DNA of 64,000 bases from Helianthus annuus. Taxonomy: Eukaryota > Streptophyta > Magnoliopsida > Asterales > Asteraceae. The position numbers and the translations under genes were made by a program. The DNA lies in the NCBI RefSeq assembly GCF_002127325.2, contig NC_035436.2, positions 120,890,771-120,954,770 of the forward strand, written 5' to 3'. Numbering within the stretch: the stretch's first letter is position 1; every line of letters starts with the position of its first letter. The notes beneath the pieces are model-generated. The model was given only the letters and a program-made list of their open reading frames with translations. It had not been told where the DNA came from and ran no database searches. Shown piece by piece: positions 11,165-22,745 of the stretch.

Positions 11165-12338
11165 TGACGGGTGGTCCTTTGGACAACCCTTAAGCATGTT
11201 AAAAGACAAAATAATCCTCCACTAAATCGTGTAATTATCTTGAATTAGATAACTACGGTGCTTATGTTTCAGGTGCAGTTTAGGAGCTAAAAGATGGAGT
11301 AAACGCAGATTTGGAGGCTTTGGTGAAGAACGGGTCGAGCGTGGAACAAAAGAAACAACAAAGAAGACAAGGCAGCTGACCACCGTAAATTACGGTCCTG
11401 CCGTAATTTACGGTAGACCTGGATTTTGCATTTTTCTTCACCGTAACACAGTTCATTTGTGCCGTAAAAGAATAATGTCCACCGTAAATTACGGTGGAGC
11501 CGTAATTTACGGTGGAGCCTGCGAGCAAAATGTGTAACTGCCATCTTTAAGTTGGTTTTTGAGTGACTTTTCACCAGCTCTCATCATTGGACGGTTCTAG
11601 GACAGCATAGGGGCGATTTTTGGCTTGTGGCTTGGTTTGTGAACAATTTCTATCATTCGGTTTGTTTTCTTGATTCGTACGAACAATAGTTTGATGTTGA
11701 TGATGATTCACCAAGCCATGTCCGGCTAAACTCTTCGGTGATCATCTTAGGTGAATGTTTCTTGAACTTTTGTGTGTTTAATTTCTGCATTTCTAGAATG
11801 ATATCTTGCGTTGCTTAAATGTCATGGTGTATGTTTGATTGTTCGTAGTTTGTTAATCAATATTGCAATTTCTAGTCTTAATCGTACGTTCTTGGTGCCG
11901 TTAGCAACCGAGATATCACGGGAAGGGTTAGGGTTGGTTATTGATTAATAGGTCATCGGGAAACAACCTCGCATTTATCTAATCCGAGTACTTTGTTCCC
12001 TTTTATCACTTCAATCATATATACACGAGTTATGTCTATGTAACTCTTTCTAGTGGAATTACACACAATTGTTTAAAGAAACTGAAACCTAAGGTGATCA
12101 TTGTTCTCTCCTAATTGTTTTACAACCAACTTTGATTTGAATTAGTTTTTAATTTAGTTTTCTAAAACAACAATCCAAACTCTTGAATTTTAATTTTCTG
12201 CAATTTAGTCTAATAATTAGTTAAGTACAAAGCTATATAATCGACACATCTTCCACATACTCCTTGAGTTCGATACCCTACTACCACTAATTACAGTTGT
12301 TTGGGGATTAAATTTGCGTGACCCACGACATCACGTCA
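11165..12338 (+). repeat. 5' LTR of the Athila element
   Basis: 1174 bp with terminal TGACG...CGTCA. It holds two pairs of a 15-bp palindrome (accgtaaattacggt, 11382-11414 and 11481-11513). Near the 3' end is a TATA-like ctatataatcg at about 12233. I am not sure where transcription starts. Confidence 0.9.
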
Positions 12339-12344
12339 AATTTT

Positions 12345-12361
12345 TGGCGCCGTTGCCGGGG
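12345..12361 (+). other. Primer binding site, tRNA-Asp type
   Basis: TGGCGCCGTTGCCGGGG begins six bases after the LTR. It complements the 3' end of plant tRNA-Asp, as is usual for Athila elements. Confidence 0.85.
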
Positions 12362-12451
12362 AGTAGTGCGCAACGTGTGTTAGTTTAATAGTTTTGTTTG
12401 TTATTTTCGGGTTTACGTTGGTTGTGTTTAGTGTGCAGGTACTTCAGGTGT

Positions 12452-14398
12452 ATGCATACTAGAGGCTCTCACAGGTCATCACCGCTATCGTTTGATCCGG
12501 AAATTGAAAGAACGCTAAGACAAAACCGAGTTTTAGTGCGAGAAAACAAAATCATTGGTTCACCCACTTCACCCATTACACCGAGAAACATAATGGCTGA
12601 TTCTCAAATTCCACCTACAACCAGTCAATCATCTTCATCCTTTATACCTACTTCCACCCAACCATCACCAAACACTACATTACCTAATACCACTGCTGAA
12701 TTTACACCATCCAATGTCACCCAACCAATCACCACTCAAACTGAGCCTACTATCACCTACGATCCATCCACCACAATCCCACCATTATCTCACTTCTTTC
12801 CCCCAACTACGGGTCAATCATCATCCACCTTCACAATTGCACCCAATTCAACTATCGTGCATACTACTTCATCTTTTAGACCACAACAACAACAGTCGGG
12901 CTTTCAGTATTCGACCATCCCATTTGGGCAGACCTCGGGAATTCAAGGAGATGGTTATGATGAGGGATTTGAAGATTATGAGGGTTATGAAGATGATGGG
13001 TACGGTTATGGAGGTTATGGTGATCAAGGGGAGTTTGGTTATTTGCAAAGTCAATCTCAAGGGATGGCAAGTGTTGGTGGAATGCCACAACAACAAATTA
13101 TACCACAACACATTCGGCCAAGACCACAAGGGCCACCAATACAACAACCTATTCCATTGCAACAAGTTCGGCCACAACATGTGCAACCACAATTTCAAAG
13201 GCCGATTCAATACCCACCGATGCCCCAACAACCAATTGCACCACAAGGGCCTATACCAAGACCAATGGGTCCTATTCGTCCAAGGGGTCGATTGGGTGTT
13301 CCAAGAAGGCATCTTAGGGAACAAGCAAGGGGAATAGAGGCACATTTCAGGCCAATCATTACTCAAAACCCTTCACCGGTGGTTATCCCTCACAACAACC
13401 AAGGGAGAACTTTTGAAGTAAGAACAAATTCGTTGCAAAGTTTACCGAAGTACAAAGGGTTAGCAACGGAGGAGCCGTATTTCCATTTAGAGGCCTATGA
13501 CTCAATTTGCAACACTTTTGGGAGTCAAGGTTTTTCGGCCGATGAAGTCAAGTTGATCTTATTTCAGTTTTCTTTGGAGAATAAGGCAAAGAAGTGGTTC
13601 TACACTTTGCCTTCGGCATCTATTTACACTTGGGGGAAAATGCAACAAACTTTCTTAGACGAATTCTATACCGCCCAAAAGACCAATGATGCTAGAAAGG
13701 GGTTGAGGAGCTTCCAACAACAACATGGTGAGATGTTCCATGAAGCGTTCGAACGATTCAATATGATGATAAAGAATTGCCCTCACCATGGAATCGAATT
13801 GTGGGAGTTAATGAATGCTTTTCATGAGGGGTTGAGTGCCGAAGACGCACGTGATTTGATGTCTATCACCGGTGGGACTTTTGGAACAAACTATGAGAAT
13901 GAAGATTGGGAGTTCTTGGAAAGCATGGCAACTACATCAAAGAGAAAAGCTCAAGCCTCGAGAAGAGCCCGACCGACCACCACCCGACCGCAAGTGCACG
14001 CCATAGATGATGGTAATGTTCAAACCACTAACCAAATATATAATGTTTGTGCTTTGTGTAATGAAATAGGTCATGCGGCTGAAAATTGCCAAGGGATGTT
14101 GGAAGGGCAATACGAGGAAGTCCATGCAGTTCAAGGTCAAGGTCAAGGAGGAGGTGGTAGGAACTACAACAACATGAATTCTAATACCTACCACCCCGGA
14201 TTGAGGAACCATCCGAAGTTTAGATATGGGAACCCTTCAAATCAAGCGAACCCAAATTTTCAAGGTAGCCAAGGTAATTTTGGTTCACGGCCATCTTACA
14301 ATAACCAAGGTGGGTACCGAGGCGGAAATAACCAAGGTTATCAAAAGCAATACCAAACGGGTCAAGAACAAGGGGGCTTTCGGGTGGAAACGAGGTGA
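12452..14398 (+). CDS. gag: Athila Gag polyprotein
   Basis: 648 residues from the ATG that starts [10 protein letters not shown]. The open frame extends upstream without an ATG, so 12452 is chosen. Residues 1-140 are Ser/Thr/Pro-rich. At about 170-290 an acidic Tyr/Gly stretch is followed by Gln/Pro-rich sequence. The Gag core (about 325-500, with [14 protein letters not shown] and [15 protein letters not shown]) is the retrotransposon Gag domain that forms the particle. One CCHC knuckle, [14 protein letters not shown], lies near residue 534, followed by an Asn/Gly/Gln-rich tail. Its stop codon overlaps the first ATG of pol as TGATG, and pol is in the -1 frame. Expression of pol by reinitiation or frameshift is inferred. 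Confidence 0.88.
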   Translation: MHTRGSHRSSPLSFDPEIERTLRQNRVLVRENKIIGSPTSPITPRNIMADSQIPPTTSQSSSSFIPTSTQPSPNTTLPNTTAEFTPSNVTQPITTQTEPTITYDPSTTIPPLSHFFPPTTGQSSSTFTIAPNSTIVHTTSSFRPQQQQSGFQYSTIPFGQTSGIQGDGYDEGFEDYEGYEDDGYGYGGYGDQGEFGYLQSQSQGMASVGGMPQQQIIPQHIRPRPQGPPIQQPIPLQQVRPQHVQPQFQRPIQYPPMPQQPIAPQGPIPRPMGPIRPRGRLGVPRRHLREQARGIEAHFRPIITQNPSPVVIPHNNQGRTFEVRTNSLQSLPKYKGLATEEPYFHLEAYDSICNTFGSQGFSADEVKLILFQFSLENKAKKWFYTLPSASIYTWGKMQQTFLDEFYTAQKTNDARKGLRSFQQQHGEMFHEAFERFNMMIKNCPHHGIELWELMNAFHEGLSAEDARDLMSITGGTFGTNYENEDWEFLESMATTSKRKAQASRRARPTTTRPQVHAIDDGNVQTTNQIYNVCALCNEIGHAAENCQGMLEGQYEEVHAVQGQGQGGGGRNYNNMNSNTYHPGLRNHPKFRYGNPSNQANPNFQGSQGNFGSRPSYNNQGGYRGGNNQGYQKQYQTGQEQGGFRVETR

Positions 14399-17300
14399 TG
14401 GAGATGCTAAAGAGCATGCAAATGGAGATGCAAAAACGGAACCAACTTGATGAAGTGCGAATGCAAAAAGATGAGGTTCGTGATAAAAGCATCCAATCAC
14501 TAACAACCCAAATGGGTCAATTAGCAACCGATGTGGCGGAATTGAAGAAAGGAAAGGGTCAACTTCCAAGCGACACTAAGGTAAACCCTTCACATGGTTC
14601 GTCACGAGGTAATGTTAACATTAATCATGTTAGTGTTTTAAGAAGTGGGAAGGAATTTAAAGCCAATTTGTCACCCGAATTGGTTGAGGGGGTGGTTGAG
14701 GATATCACGGGAATTGAAAGTGATGATGAACTTTCACCGGTTAAACCAAAAGAAACAATTGTTAAAAAACCGGGTTTGGGTGAAAGTGAAAAGAATGAAA
14801 AAGTTGAGGGTGAACCGAGTCAAGTTCCATTTCCATCGGCCCTACTTGACCCGGGAAAGAAAAATTTTATTGTGTCGAGTGGTCCTCAAAAAGAGGAGAT
14901 GTGGGATATGTTCAAACAAGTAAAAATAAATCTCCCACTCCTCGATGCAATAAAACAAGTCCCCGCTTATGCAAAATTCTTAAAAGAATTATGTACACAA
15001 AAAAGGCAAAACAAAAAGAAAGTGCCTAAGCGGGTGGATTTGACCGGGCAAGTGAGTGCGGTGTTGAATGGGGAGCTTCCTCCTAAGCTCCAAGATCCGG
15101 GCACGCCATTGATTAATGTACAAGTTGGTAATTTTCAAATGGCTAAGGCGTTGCTAGATCTCGGAGCCGGAGTTAGCATTTTACCGGGGGGCTTATACGA
15201 CCAATATGACTTTGGTCCATTAGCAAGGGTGGAGACGACGGTTGTTTTGGCCGATTTGTCTCATAAGTTGCCTCGGGGTATGGTTCAAAATGTTATTGTA
15301 AAAATTGATGAGTTTTATTACCCGGTGGACTTCTTAGTTTTGGATTACTCATCGGCGGACCCTAAACAACAACAAAATATAATTTTGGGTCGGCCATTTT
15401 TAAGCACCGCACATGCTATTATTGATTGTAGATTTGGTACAGTTGATATGGCGTTTGGAAATCGGAAAATGCGTTTGAATGTTTTTACTAACAATTCTAA
15501 TGCTAACGGTGTTGATGAGTGTTTCATGGCAGACATAGTAGATGGATGCAACCCGCATGAGTATGAGGAGGATGGTTTGGATATTTGCCTGTGTGATTTT
15601 GCTGAACAGGTACATGTTTATGCACTACGGGTTGAAGAGGAAGCACAAGATGCTATGGCAATGAAAGAAGGTAGACCACCATGGACCCACCAATTCGAGG
15701 GCCTACCGGTGGAGATCGATTCGGGTACAAAACCATCATTGGAGGAACCACCAAAGTTGGAGCTCAAGGACTTGCCTAGCCATTTGAAGTACGTATTTTT
15801 AGGGGATAATGACACTTTACCGGTCATTATTGCCTCTAATTTGGAGTTGGCACAAGAGCAAGCGTTGATGGAGGTGTTAAAAGCAAACAAGGGTGCTATT
15901 GGATGGACGATTGCCGACCTCAAAGGAATTAGTCCATCCATCGTCATGCATAAAATTATCACAACCGAAGATGCCAAACCGACACGAGAGGCTCAAAGGC
16001 GGTTGAACCCGAACCTAAGGGAGGTAGTAAAAAAAGAGGTAATTAAATGGTTGGATGCGGGAATCATCTATCCGATTTCGGATAGCGCTTGGGTGAGTCC
16101 CACCCAAGTTGTGCCTAAGAAGGCCGACATTCAAGTAGTCAAGGATGAAAGTGGTGAACAAATTGCCACCCGACCGGTTACCGGGTGGCGGGTGTGTATT
16201 GACTACCGGAAATTGAATGCCGCCACTTCTAAGGACCATTTCCCGCTACCTTTTATTGACCAAATTATTGAAAAATTGTCGGGTCAAAAATATTATTGCT
16301 TCTTAGATGGGTATTCGGGTTATAACCAAATCACCATACACCCGGATGACCAACACAAGACCACCTTCACATGTCCATATGGCACCTTTGCCTTTAGGCG
16401 AATGCCATTTGGTTTGTGTAATGCTCTGACAACTTTCCAACGATGTATGATGAGTATTTTCTCGGACATGGTTGGAGAGTCGCTCGAAGTATTCATGGAT
16501 GATTTCTCCATTTTTGGCACTACTTTTGATGCTTGTCTCAATGAATTGCAAAAGGTTTTGAAAAGGTGCGTTGAGAAAAATTTAGTGCTAAGTTGGGAGA
16601 AAAGTCATTTCATGGTGCAAGAGGGCATTGTGTTGGGACATGTGATTTCGGAAAGAGGGATGGAGGTGGATAAGGCAAAGATACGGGTAATATCATCTTT
16701 GCCACCTCCTAAAAATGTTAAGGTTGTAAGGTCATTCTTGGGACACGCGGGTTTTTATCGACGTTTCATTAAGGGTTTTAGTGTTATCACCAAACCCTTA
16801 TGCAATTTGTTATTAAAAGATGTCCCGTTTGATTTTACTAACGAATGTATGCAAGCTTTCACTGTTTTGAAGGAACACTTGGTCAAGGCGCCTATTTTGC
16901 AACCACCTGATTGGTCAAAGCCGTTCGAGATAATGTGTGATGCAAGCGACACCACTATTGGTGCAGTTTTGGGTCAACGGGTTGACAAGAAGCCGGTGGT
17001 TATTTACTATGCAAGCAAAACTTTATCCGAAGTGCAACTTAACTACACCACAACCGAGAAGGAATTACTAGCGGTGGTGTATGCTTTGGATAAGTTTCGC
17101 TCGTATATTTGGGGGAGCAAGGTAGTGGTTTATTCGGATCATAGTGCGGTCCGGTATTTGATGGAGAAAAAGGATGCGAAGCCGCGATTGATTCGATGGG
17201 TCTTATTATTACAAGAGTTTGATTTAGAGATCCGAGACAAGAAGGGAAGCGAGAATGTAGTAGCGGATCATTTGTCTCGGATTCCGGTAGAAGGGATCGA

Positions 17301-18681
17301 CGATGTAAGTGAAATCAATGAAAGTTTCCCCGATGAGCAACTCTTAGCCGTTTCCACTTTCGTTGCACCGTGGTACGCTCATTACGTCAACTATTTATCC
17401 ACGGGTGCCATTCCAACTCATTGGACCAAAAAGCGTCGTCAACAATTTATGGTCCAAGTGAGGCAATACATTTGGGATGAGCCGGATCTCTTCAAGATCG
17501 GACCGGATCAAGTCATACGGAGGTGTGTGCCCGAGACGGAAGTGTTAGAAATCTTAACTCATGCCCATTCGTCCGCTTGCGGGGGTCATTTTAGTGGGCA
17601 TAAAACCGGCTATCGGGTACTATCTTGTGGGTTTTATTGGCCCACTATCTTTAAGGATGCAATTGAGTTCGCCCGGAATTGTGTAAATTGCCAAAAGATG
17701 GGTAGCATATCGAAGAGGGATGAGATGCCACTACAACCAATCTTGGTTGTAGAGATATTTGATGTATGGGGAATAGATTTTATGGGTCCGTTTCCGAATT
17801 CGAATGGCTTTCTTTATATTCTTGTGGCTGTGGATTATGTCTCGAAGTGGATTGAGGCTATTGCAACACGAACGAACGACCATTCGGTTGTTTGTAAATT
17901 TGTTCAATCCAACATTTTCTCTCGCTTTGGAATCCCGCGGGTTATTATAAGTGATTGTGGTTCGCATTTCAAGAACTTTAACTTCGGAAAATTATTGAAG
18001 AGGTATAGCGTGAACCACCGAGTCGCCACACCTTACCATCCGCAAACGAGTGGACAAGTTGAAGTGTCCAACCGTCAAATCAAGGAGATCCTCATGAAGA
18101 CGGTAAGAACGGATAGAAAGGATTGGTCGAGCAAGTTGGATGATGCTTTGTGGGCGTACCGTACGGCCTACAAGACTCCGATTGGCACAACACCTTACCG
18201 GATGGTGTATGGTAAGGGTTGTCACTTGCCGATGGAGTTGGCGCATCGGGCGCATTGGGCTATCAAGACAGTCAACGCGGATTACGACGAGGCGGGTAAG
18301 TTGAGGAAGTTGCAATTGAGCGAGATAGAAGAGATTCGAGATGAGGTGTACGAATGTGCATCGGCTTATAAGGATAAGCTAAAGAAAGTACATGATGCGA
18401 AATTGCGCAAGAAAACGTTCGAAGTGGGGCAGAAAGTTTGGTTGTACAACTCACGACTGAAAATGTTCGCGGGCAAGCTTAAAAGCAAATGGATGGGTCC
18501 GTATGTTATTCGAAGAGTTGGGCGATTTGGTGATGTGGACATCCAAGATGAGCAAACGTTGAAACAACAAACGGTGAACGGTCACCGCTTGAAGCCGTAC
18601 TTGGAAGGAAATGACATCAACAATTTGGAGCTTGACAAAGCGGGCTACATCTTACGCCCGGTCGAGGAGGAACAACCATGA
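14398..18681 (+). CDS. pol: Athila Pol polyprotein (protease, RT, RNase H, integrase)
   Basis: About 1427 residues, uninterrupted. Protease is near residue 251, with DLGAG where DTGAS is usual; Athila proteases often have DLGA. RT follows, with VFMDDF as the catalytic YxDD-type motif near 700. RNase H starts about 847 (CDASD). Integrase has an HHCC zinc domain (about 1055-1100), first Asp in WGIDFMGP near 1125, second Asp in ISDCGSHF near 1185, and Glu in [10 protein letters not shown] near 1221. No chromodomain follows. The domain order protease-RT-RNase H-integrase identifies Ty3/Gypsy. The first ATG overlaps the gag stop. Because it is uninterrupted and has all catalytic residues, it may be active. 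The product would make cDNA in the particle and insert it in the nucleus. Confidence 0.92.
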   Translation: MEMLKSMQMEMQKRNQLDEVRMQKDEVRDKSIQSLTTQMGQLATDVAELKKGKGQLPSDTKVNPSHGSSRGNVNINHVSVLRSGKEFKANLSPELVEGVVEDITGIESDDELSPVKPKETIVKKPGLGESEKNEKVEGEPSQVPFPSALLDPGKKNFIVSSGPQKEEMWDMFKQVKINLPLLDAIKQVPAYAKFLKELCTQKRQNKKKVPKRVDLTGQVSAVLNGELPPKLQDPGTPLINVQVGNFQMAKALLDLGAGVSILPGGLYDQYDFGPLARVETTVVLADLSHKLPRGMVQNVIVKIDEFYYPVDFLVLDYSSADPKQQQNIILGRPFLSTAHAIIDCRFGTVDMAFGNRKMRLNVFTNNSNANGVDECFMADIVDGCNPHEYEEDGLDICLCDFAEQVHVYALRVEEEAQDAMAMKEGRPPWTHQFEGLPVEIDSGTKPSLEEPPKLELKDLPSHLKYVFLGDNDTLPVIIASNLELAQEQALMEVLKANKGAIGWTIADLKGISPSIVMHKIITTEDAKPTREAQRRLNPNLREVVKKEVIKWLDAGIIYPISDSAWVSPTQVVPKKADIQVVKDESGEQIATRPVTGWRVCIDYRKLNAATSKDHFPLPFIDQIIEKLSGQKYYCFLDGYSGYNQITIHPDDQHKTTFTCPYGTFAFRRMPFGLCNALTTFQRCMMSIFSDMVGESLEVFMDDFSIFGTTFDACLNELQKVLKRCVEKNLVLSWEKSHFMVQEGIVLGHVISERGMEVDKAKIRVISSLPPPKNVKVVRSFLGHAGFYRRFIKGFSVITKPLCNLLLKDVPFDFTNECMQAFTVLKEHLVKAPILQPPDWSKPFEIMCDASDTTIGAVLGQRVDKKPVVIYYASKTLSEVQLNYTTTEKELLAVVYALDKFRSYIWGSKVVVYSDHSAVRYLMEKKDAKPRLIRWVLLLQEFDLEIRDKKGSENVVADHLSRIPVEGIDDVSEINESFPDEQLLAVSTFVAPWYAHYVNYLSTGAIPTHWTKKRRQQFMVQVRQYIWDEPDLFKIGPDQVIRRCVPETEVLEILTHAHSSACGGHFSGHKTGYRVLSCGFYWPTIFKDAIEFARNCVNCQKMGSISKRDEMPLQPILVVEIFDVWGIDFMGPFPNSNGFLYILVAVDYVSKWIEAIATRTNDHSVVCKFVQSNIFSRFGIPRVIISDCGSHFKNFNFGKLLKRYSVNHRVATPYHPQTSGQVEVSNRQIKEILMKTVRTDRKDWSSKLDDALWAYRTAYKTPIGTTPYRMVYGKGCHLPMELAHRAHWAIKTVNADYDEAGKLRKLQLSEIEEIRDEVYECASAYKDKLKKVHDAKLRKKTFEVGQKVWLYNSRLKMFAGKLKSKWMGPYVIRRVGRFGDVDIQDEQTLKQQTVNGHRLKPYLEGNDINNLELDKAGYILRPVEEEQP

Positions 18682-19905
18682 GAGGCCCAGGTTTGGTGGT
18701 AGTGTACATAGTAGTTTTGTTTTGTTTTGTATATTTGCACAATTGCCATAGTTCCTCGAAGTCCGTGTTCGAAACAAGTGTGGGGATGTTCGGCTCACGA
18801 ATTGCTCTTACATTGTGTTGAGGACAACACGGGATTTTTGAGGGGGTAGGGTAATTTTTACAAGTTTTTGAAAAAATTAAAAAACATAAAAAAATAAAAA
18901 AAATCAAAAAACTTAAAAAAAAATCTAAAAACTTTGTCATATAAAACCTCAATTTTTGTCAAAATATGGATGCCCAGCGAGTACCGTAAATTACGGCGGG
19001 CTTACGGTAAATTCCTCCTGAGTTACGATGAAAAATTGAAGTTCAGTGTGTACCGTAAATTACGGTAATACCGTAATTTACGGTGGAAGATGAAATTGAT
19101 GGAGATTTACGGTGCAAGTCTACTGTGTTACGGTGCAAGAATTGACATTCAGGTCTCACCGTAATTTACGGTGAGACCGTAAATTACGGTACGCAGGAAA
19201 CTTGTTTCCGTCGTTTGGGGTGTCGCATGTAAATAAAAAAAAACATAAAATATAATAAACAAACCCTGGTCACGTGAATCAACCCCATCCACCCATTCAC
19301 TTTTCACTTTTCCATCATCATCTTCCTTCTCTCAAGACCCACAACCTCCATAGCTTCTTCTACCTTCCATCTCTCATAAACCCTTCAATTTCTGGAAATC
19401 AAGTGGAATTTTGGTCTAACTTGACTAATTTTTCACAAGCTTTGTGACTATGAGGAGAGATTTCAGAGAAAACGAAATTTTGGGGTCCGAATTCGAAACC
19501 CTAGTTTGAGATAATTTGGGGGTTTTGGGGTTTTTGATTTCACAAGCACTCTTCCATCTTTAAACAAGGTATGAACGCTTATTTTGTTATATTTTGGTGC
19601 TACATTGTGAAAAGTAAGGTGATTTAGGTTATGTGCTCTTGCCCACTTGCTTGTTGTTAAGATATGATTATGAAATTGATTATTGAACATGGTTTGCGGT
19701 TGTAGATGTAGGATTTGTGGTTAAAGTAGTGAACTTTTGGGATGTTCTACATTGTAGAGACATCATGCCCAATTTTTGAAAAATTCTTGATACACTTTTG
19801 GTTCACTAACATCTACAACCATGATAACAAGCAAGTGTGGGGATGATTTTGAAGAGAGGGTTTAATTTGTTGTTTGTTTTGTTGCTTGTTTCATGTGTGT
19901 AGGAA
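18682..19905 (+). other. Athila region between pol and ORF3: palindromes, putative promoter, leader intron
   Basis: Noncoding. In order: a polypurine-like caagtgtggggatg (18775-18788), an A-rich tract, five 15-bp palindromes (18983-19190), a TATA-like aaatataataaac (about 19248-19260), a CACGTG G-box (19271-19276) and a pyrimidine-rich stretch. A probable leader intron ends just before the ORF3 start. I infer that ORF3 has its own transcript. Confidence 0.55.
19569..19902 (+). other. Putative 5'-leader intron before Athila ORF3
   Basis: The donor AAG/GTATGA at 19569 and acceptor TGTGTGTAG ending at 19902 bound 334 bp of T-rich sequence. The exon resumes with GAA and the ORF3 ATG at 19906. 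A polypurine-like caagtgtggggatg (19832-19845) lies inside it. Splicing was judged by eye only. Confidence 0.45.
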
Positions 19906-21621
19906 ATGGCAAAGACAAAGGAACAAGCGGGATCAAGCTCATCTTCATCAAAAGGCAAGGGAAAACAAAAGGAGCAACCATCAAAGAAGAGGCAATATCT
20001 GGGTAGGGTTAGGGAAAGCGAAAGTGAAGAAGAAGAAGAGATGGCGTTAAACCCGAGTGAAAAGCCGGTATGGAACTCGTGGTCTTTGGATGATCAACCC
20101 GAGATTTGGCAGCCAACACTTTACAATGATTGCATGAATAAGTTGAAAAACAAGGCAGCCGCGTTTATTTGTGAGAAAGAAGTTGATGAGCCCCAATTTG
20201 GCCAGTTCGGGGTGTTTGCCAAGTTTCGCGCTTTAGGTTGCGAAGGGGCGCTTAAATGCTTTGACAAAGACAAGAGTAATCTGTTCATGACGGAGATACA
20301 AGAGTGGATGGCAACACTAAAATGTCACAATTTCAACAAGCCATCACAAATGAAGTTGATCGGGATGGTACATGGGGTACCGGTGGAGATGTCGTATGAT
20401 ACACTGAAGAAGCTTGGAAAGTATGACAGTCTTCCATCTAGGGAATACATGGTGCCCACACTTGATGACTTATTGCTCAAACCGGAAAAGCATGTGAGAT
20501 GGAACGACATGTTGGCAGCATTGTTTTTGCCCGGTAGATACAGTGGTATTCTATACCGGAAGAACTTGAAGATTGAAGCTAAATTGCTGCATACAATCTG
20601 CCTTCTCAATGTCATTCCAAGAAGGGGAGACAAAGAACAGGTAAGGTATCCAGAAATACCCGTTCTTTATTCGTTGATGCATGGGTCTCCACGCTTCCCG
20701 ATACGCTACCTTATCATGCACCACTTATGGATATGCCGGAACAAATATGGAAGAGACATCGTCCCGTACTGTCGCATAATTACGGGTTTGATGAAACAAC
20801 AGAAAGCGTTAACATCCGAAGACCGAGGTTTGACAAAAAGGCACCAGCCGTTTACATTGGATAGGTTGGGGAATGTTTGGACGTACACTCTGTCGGAACG
20901 TTATCATAAGTTGAAATCTGAAGGTCAAAGGTGGAGGGCATTAAAGTTGAATGCAAGAGAGTTGTTACCGGGAGAGCCGGATGAGCCGGAGAGTGATGTA
21001 GAAATGGTTCCGAGCGGGGACGAAGATTATGCGGACGAGCCGCATGGTGGTGCAAATGTTGGTTTAGGGGGTTTTGGTGGAGGTCACGGTGGTATGTTCT
21101 ACGACTATGCACAACAACCTTATGAGCCGGGGTGGGCTTATAGTGGTTCAATGCAAGAGGTGATCGAAAGTCAACGTCCGCCGGCATCTATTTTTGATAC
21201 ATGGTCGGGGCCGGAGAGGACGTTGTATGATCAAAACACGAGGAATAGTGCAAGCATAGAGCGGTCGTTAAAACATAGCTTCGATCGCAATGAGTCATGG
21301 AACCGTACCCACGCATACTCTCGAGAGGTGGATGCTAATAATAGATATCATGATGATCAAATGAGGCGAATGCATGCGGATTGGCATGCCGGAAGGCCGG
21401 TTGTTGAAGATCCACAACATGTGGATTATGCCTCGTTGCCGCCTTATGATGGTAGCATTTCATACCCGACTCCACCACTTCACCATTCTCAATGGCTTGA
21501 CCCAAGGCAACAGGAGGGAGCACAACAACAAGCGGGGAGTAGCAGCGGCGCATTCGGATTTGGAGAGTGGAATGATATGATGTCATCCATCTTTGGACCT
21601 CCGGGACCGCGCTACTATTAA
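19906..21621 (+). CDS. Athila third ORF (env position, unknown function)
   Basis: 571 residues from an ATG; an in-frame MALNPSEK lies 45 residues in. The N-terminus is Ser/Lys/Glu-rich with KKR, possibly a nuclear signal, then an acidic ESESEEEEE run. Residues about 60-310 form a folded-looking region containing FGQFGVFAKFRALGCEGALK, GVPVEMSYDTLKKLG and LYSLMHGSPRFPIRYLIMHH. The C-terminus is Gly/Tyr/Pro-rich with His/Asp/Arg stretches. I see no signal peptide and no clear membrane anchor. Position and size fit the extra ORF of Athila elements (the ATHILA ORF family), but that assignment is from memory of the family layout. It is preceded by a putative promoter and leader intron. Confidence 0.7.
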   Translation: MAKTKEQAGSSSSSSKGKGKQKEQPSKKRQYLGRVRESESEEEEEMALNPSEKPVWNSWSLDDQPEIWQPTLYNDCMNKLKNKAAAFICEKEVDEPQFGQFGVFAKFRALGCEGALKCFDKDKSNLFMTEIQEWMATLKCHNFNKPSQMKLIGMVHGVPVEMSYDTLKKLGKYDSLPSREYMVPTLDDLLLKPEKHVRWNDMLAALFLPGRYSGILYRKNLKIEAKLLHTICLLNVIPRRGDKEQVRYPEIPVLYSLMHGSPRFPIRYLIMHHLWICRNKYGRDIVPYCRIITGLMKQQKALTSEDRGLTKRHQPFTLDRLGNVWTYTLSERYHKLKSEGQRWRALKLNARELLPGEPDEPESDVEMVPSGDEDYADEPHGGANVGLGGFGGGHGGMFYDYAQQPYEPGWAYSGSMQEVIESQRPPASIFDTWSGPERTLYDQNTRNSASIERSLKHSFDRNESWNRTHAYSREVDANNRYHDDQMRRMHADWHAGRPVVEDPQHVDYASLPPYDGSISYPTPPLHHSQWLDPRQQEGAQQQAGSSSGAFGFGEWNDMMSSIFGPPGPRYY

Positions 21622-22732
21622 TCAGGTGGTATTCTCTCTTGTGTATAGTTTGTACATATTTGTTGATTTTATGTTGGTTATGGTTGGGAGGATGGGTGGT
21701 GTTTGATCATGTGGTTGATTGTTGGGTTGGTGTTTGTTGGTGGTGTCGTGTTAAAAAAAAAAGAAAAACATAAAAAAAATATAAAAAGAAAAATACAAAA
21801 AGAAATTTGGGGTTTGAGAAAACAAGCTTTTGTTGATGGTGATTGAGTTTAGTGATCAAAGCCTCCCAAGTTGATGCACCGGCAACCCTTGATACCTTTT
21901 TCGTTCTTGGTGAGAGTTGTAGCCACACTTGTACATAAATAATTGTCTTTGATGAGAGTGGCTACGGGTGGGGGTGCGTTAGAACTTGTGCTTGAATGCG
22001 ATTTGAATCCTTAGTTAAACATGAATGTAGAAAGGATAAGGGCATTAGGTAGCCTCGTCGTTGGTGTGAGCGAGTGTGGGATTTGGGGGGTTGGACCTCA
22101 TAAGTTATATATATGAGCATGGTAGTGAGAGGGGCGGGGGTTTTGTCATTTTGTGCCTTTAAAGCTTATCATTTGTTTCCCCTAGCTACTTACTTGAAAA
22201 TTTACCCAAATTTGACCCGGTCTTATAGTGTTAGTGATAGAATTAGTAGTTTTGTGAGTTTGAAGTAGTTATGGTTAATGTGTTATCGTATGGCTGATTG
22301 AAAAAAAAAAAAGAAAAAAAAAAGAAAAAAAAAAGAAGAAATGAGAAAAAGAAAAAAAAAGGGGCTTAATTGTCTTGTAATAAAAAGACCGGGTCGAATT
22401 TTCGCTACTCATATATATTCCATTTCCTACCCTATACACCTAGCCACGTTACAACCTTGAAGTCCCTTTGATTTGCATTCATGTTTGACCCATTTTAGGA
22501 GAATGATCGATTCAGGTACAAGCTTATGATTGTGCAACCACCCGTTTGCCTAGTGTGTGTCTAGCTTATCTTTGATAGTTTTCACTTGTAGCCGAGAGGA
22601 GAGAATTTGAGAGGGGTGCATTGCTTGGGTGTTAAAAAGGGGGTTGGTAAAGAGATTGCATGTTTTGCTTGGTTTGATTTGATCACTTGTTTTGAAATCA
22701 TTTGGATGAGTTGCTTGGGACAAGCAACGGTT
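21622..22732 (+). other. Athila 3' untranslated region
   Basis: 1.1 kb with no ORF. It contains a 60-70 base poly(A/G) stretch at about 22300-22365. The end has ttgcttgggacaagcaacgg, directly before the polypurine tract. Otherwise I see no structure. Confidence 0.6.
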
Positions 22733-22745
22733 AAGTGTGGGGATG
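22733..22745 (+). other. Athila polypurine tract
   Basis: aagtgtggggatg lies directly before the TGACGGG start of the 3' LTR. Two further copies of the same word lie at 18775 and 19832. Confidence 0.8.

Noticed and set aside
11280..11574. Minus-strand ORFs in the Athila LTR, repeated at 22861
   Set aside because: They overlap the palindrome pairs in an LTR and occur twice only because the LTR does.
14395..14397. GTG start for Athila pol
   Set aside because: GTG is not a usual start in plants; the ATG at 14398 is preferred.
22298..22363. Poly(A) tail of a retroposed mRNA
   Set aside because: It is interrupted by regular G residues and lies inside the Athila 3' region without flanking duplications.
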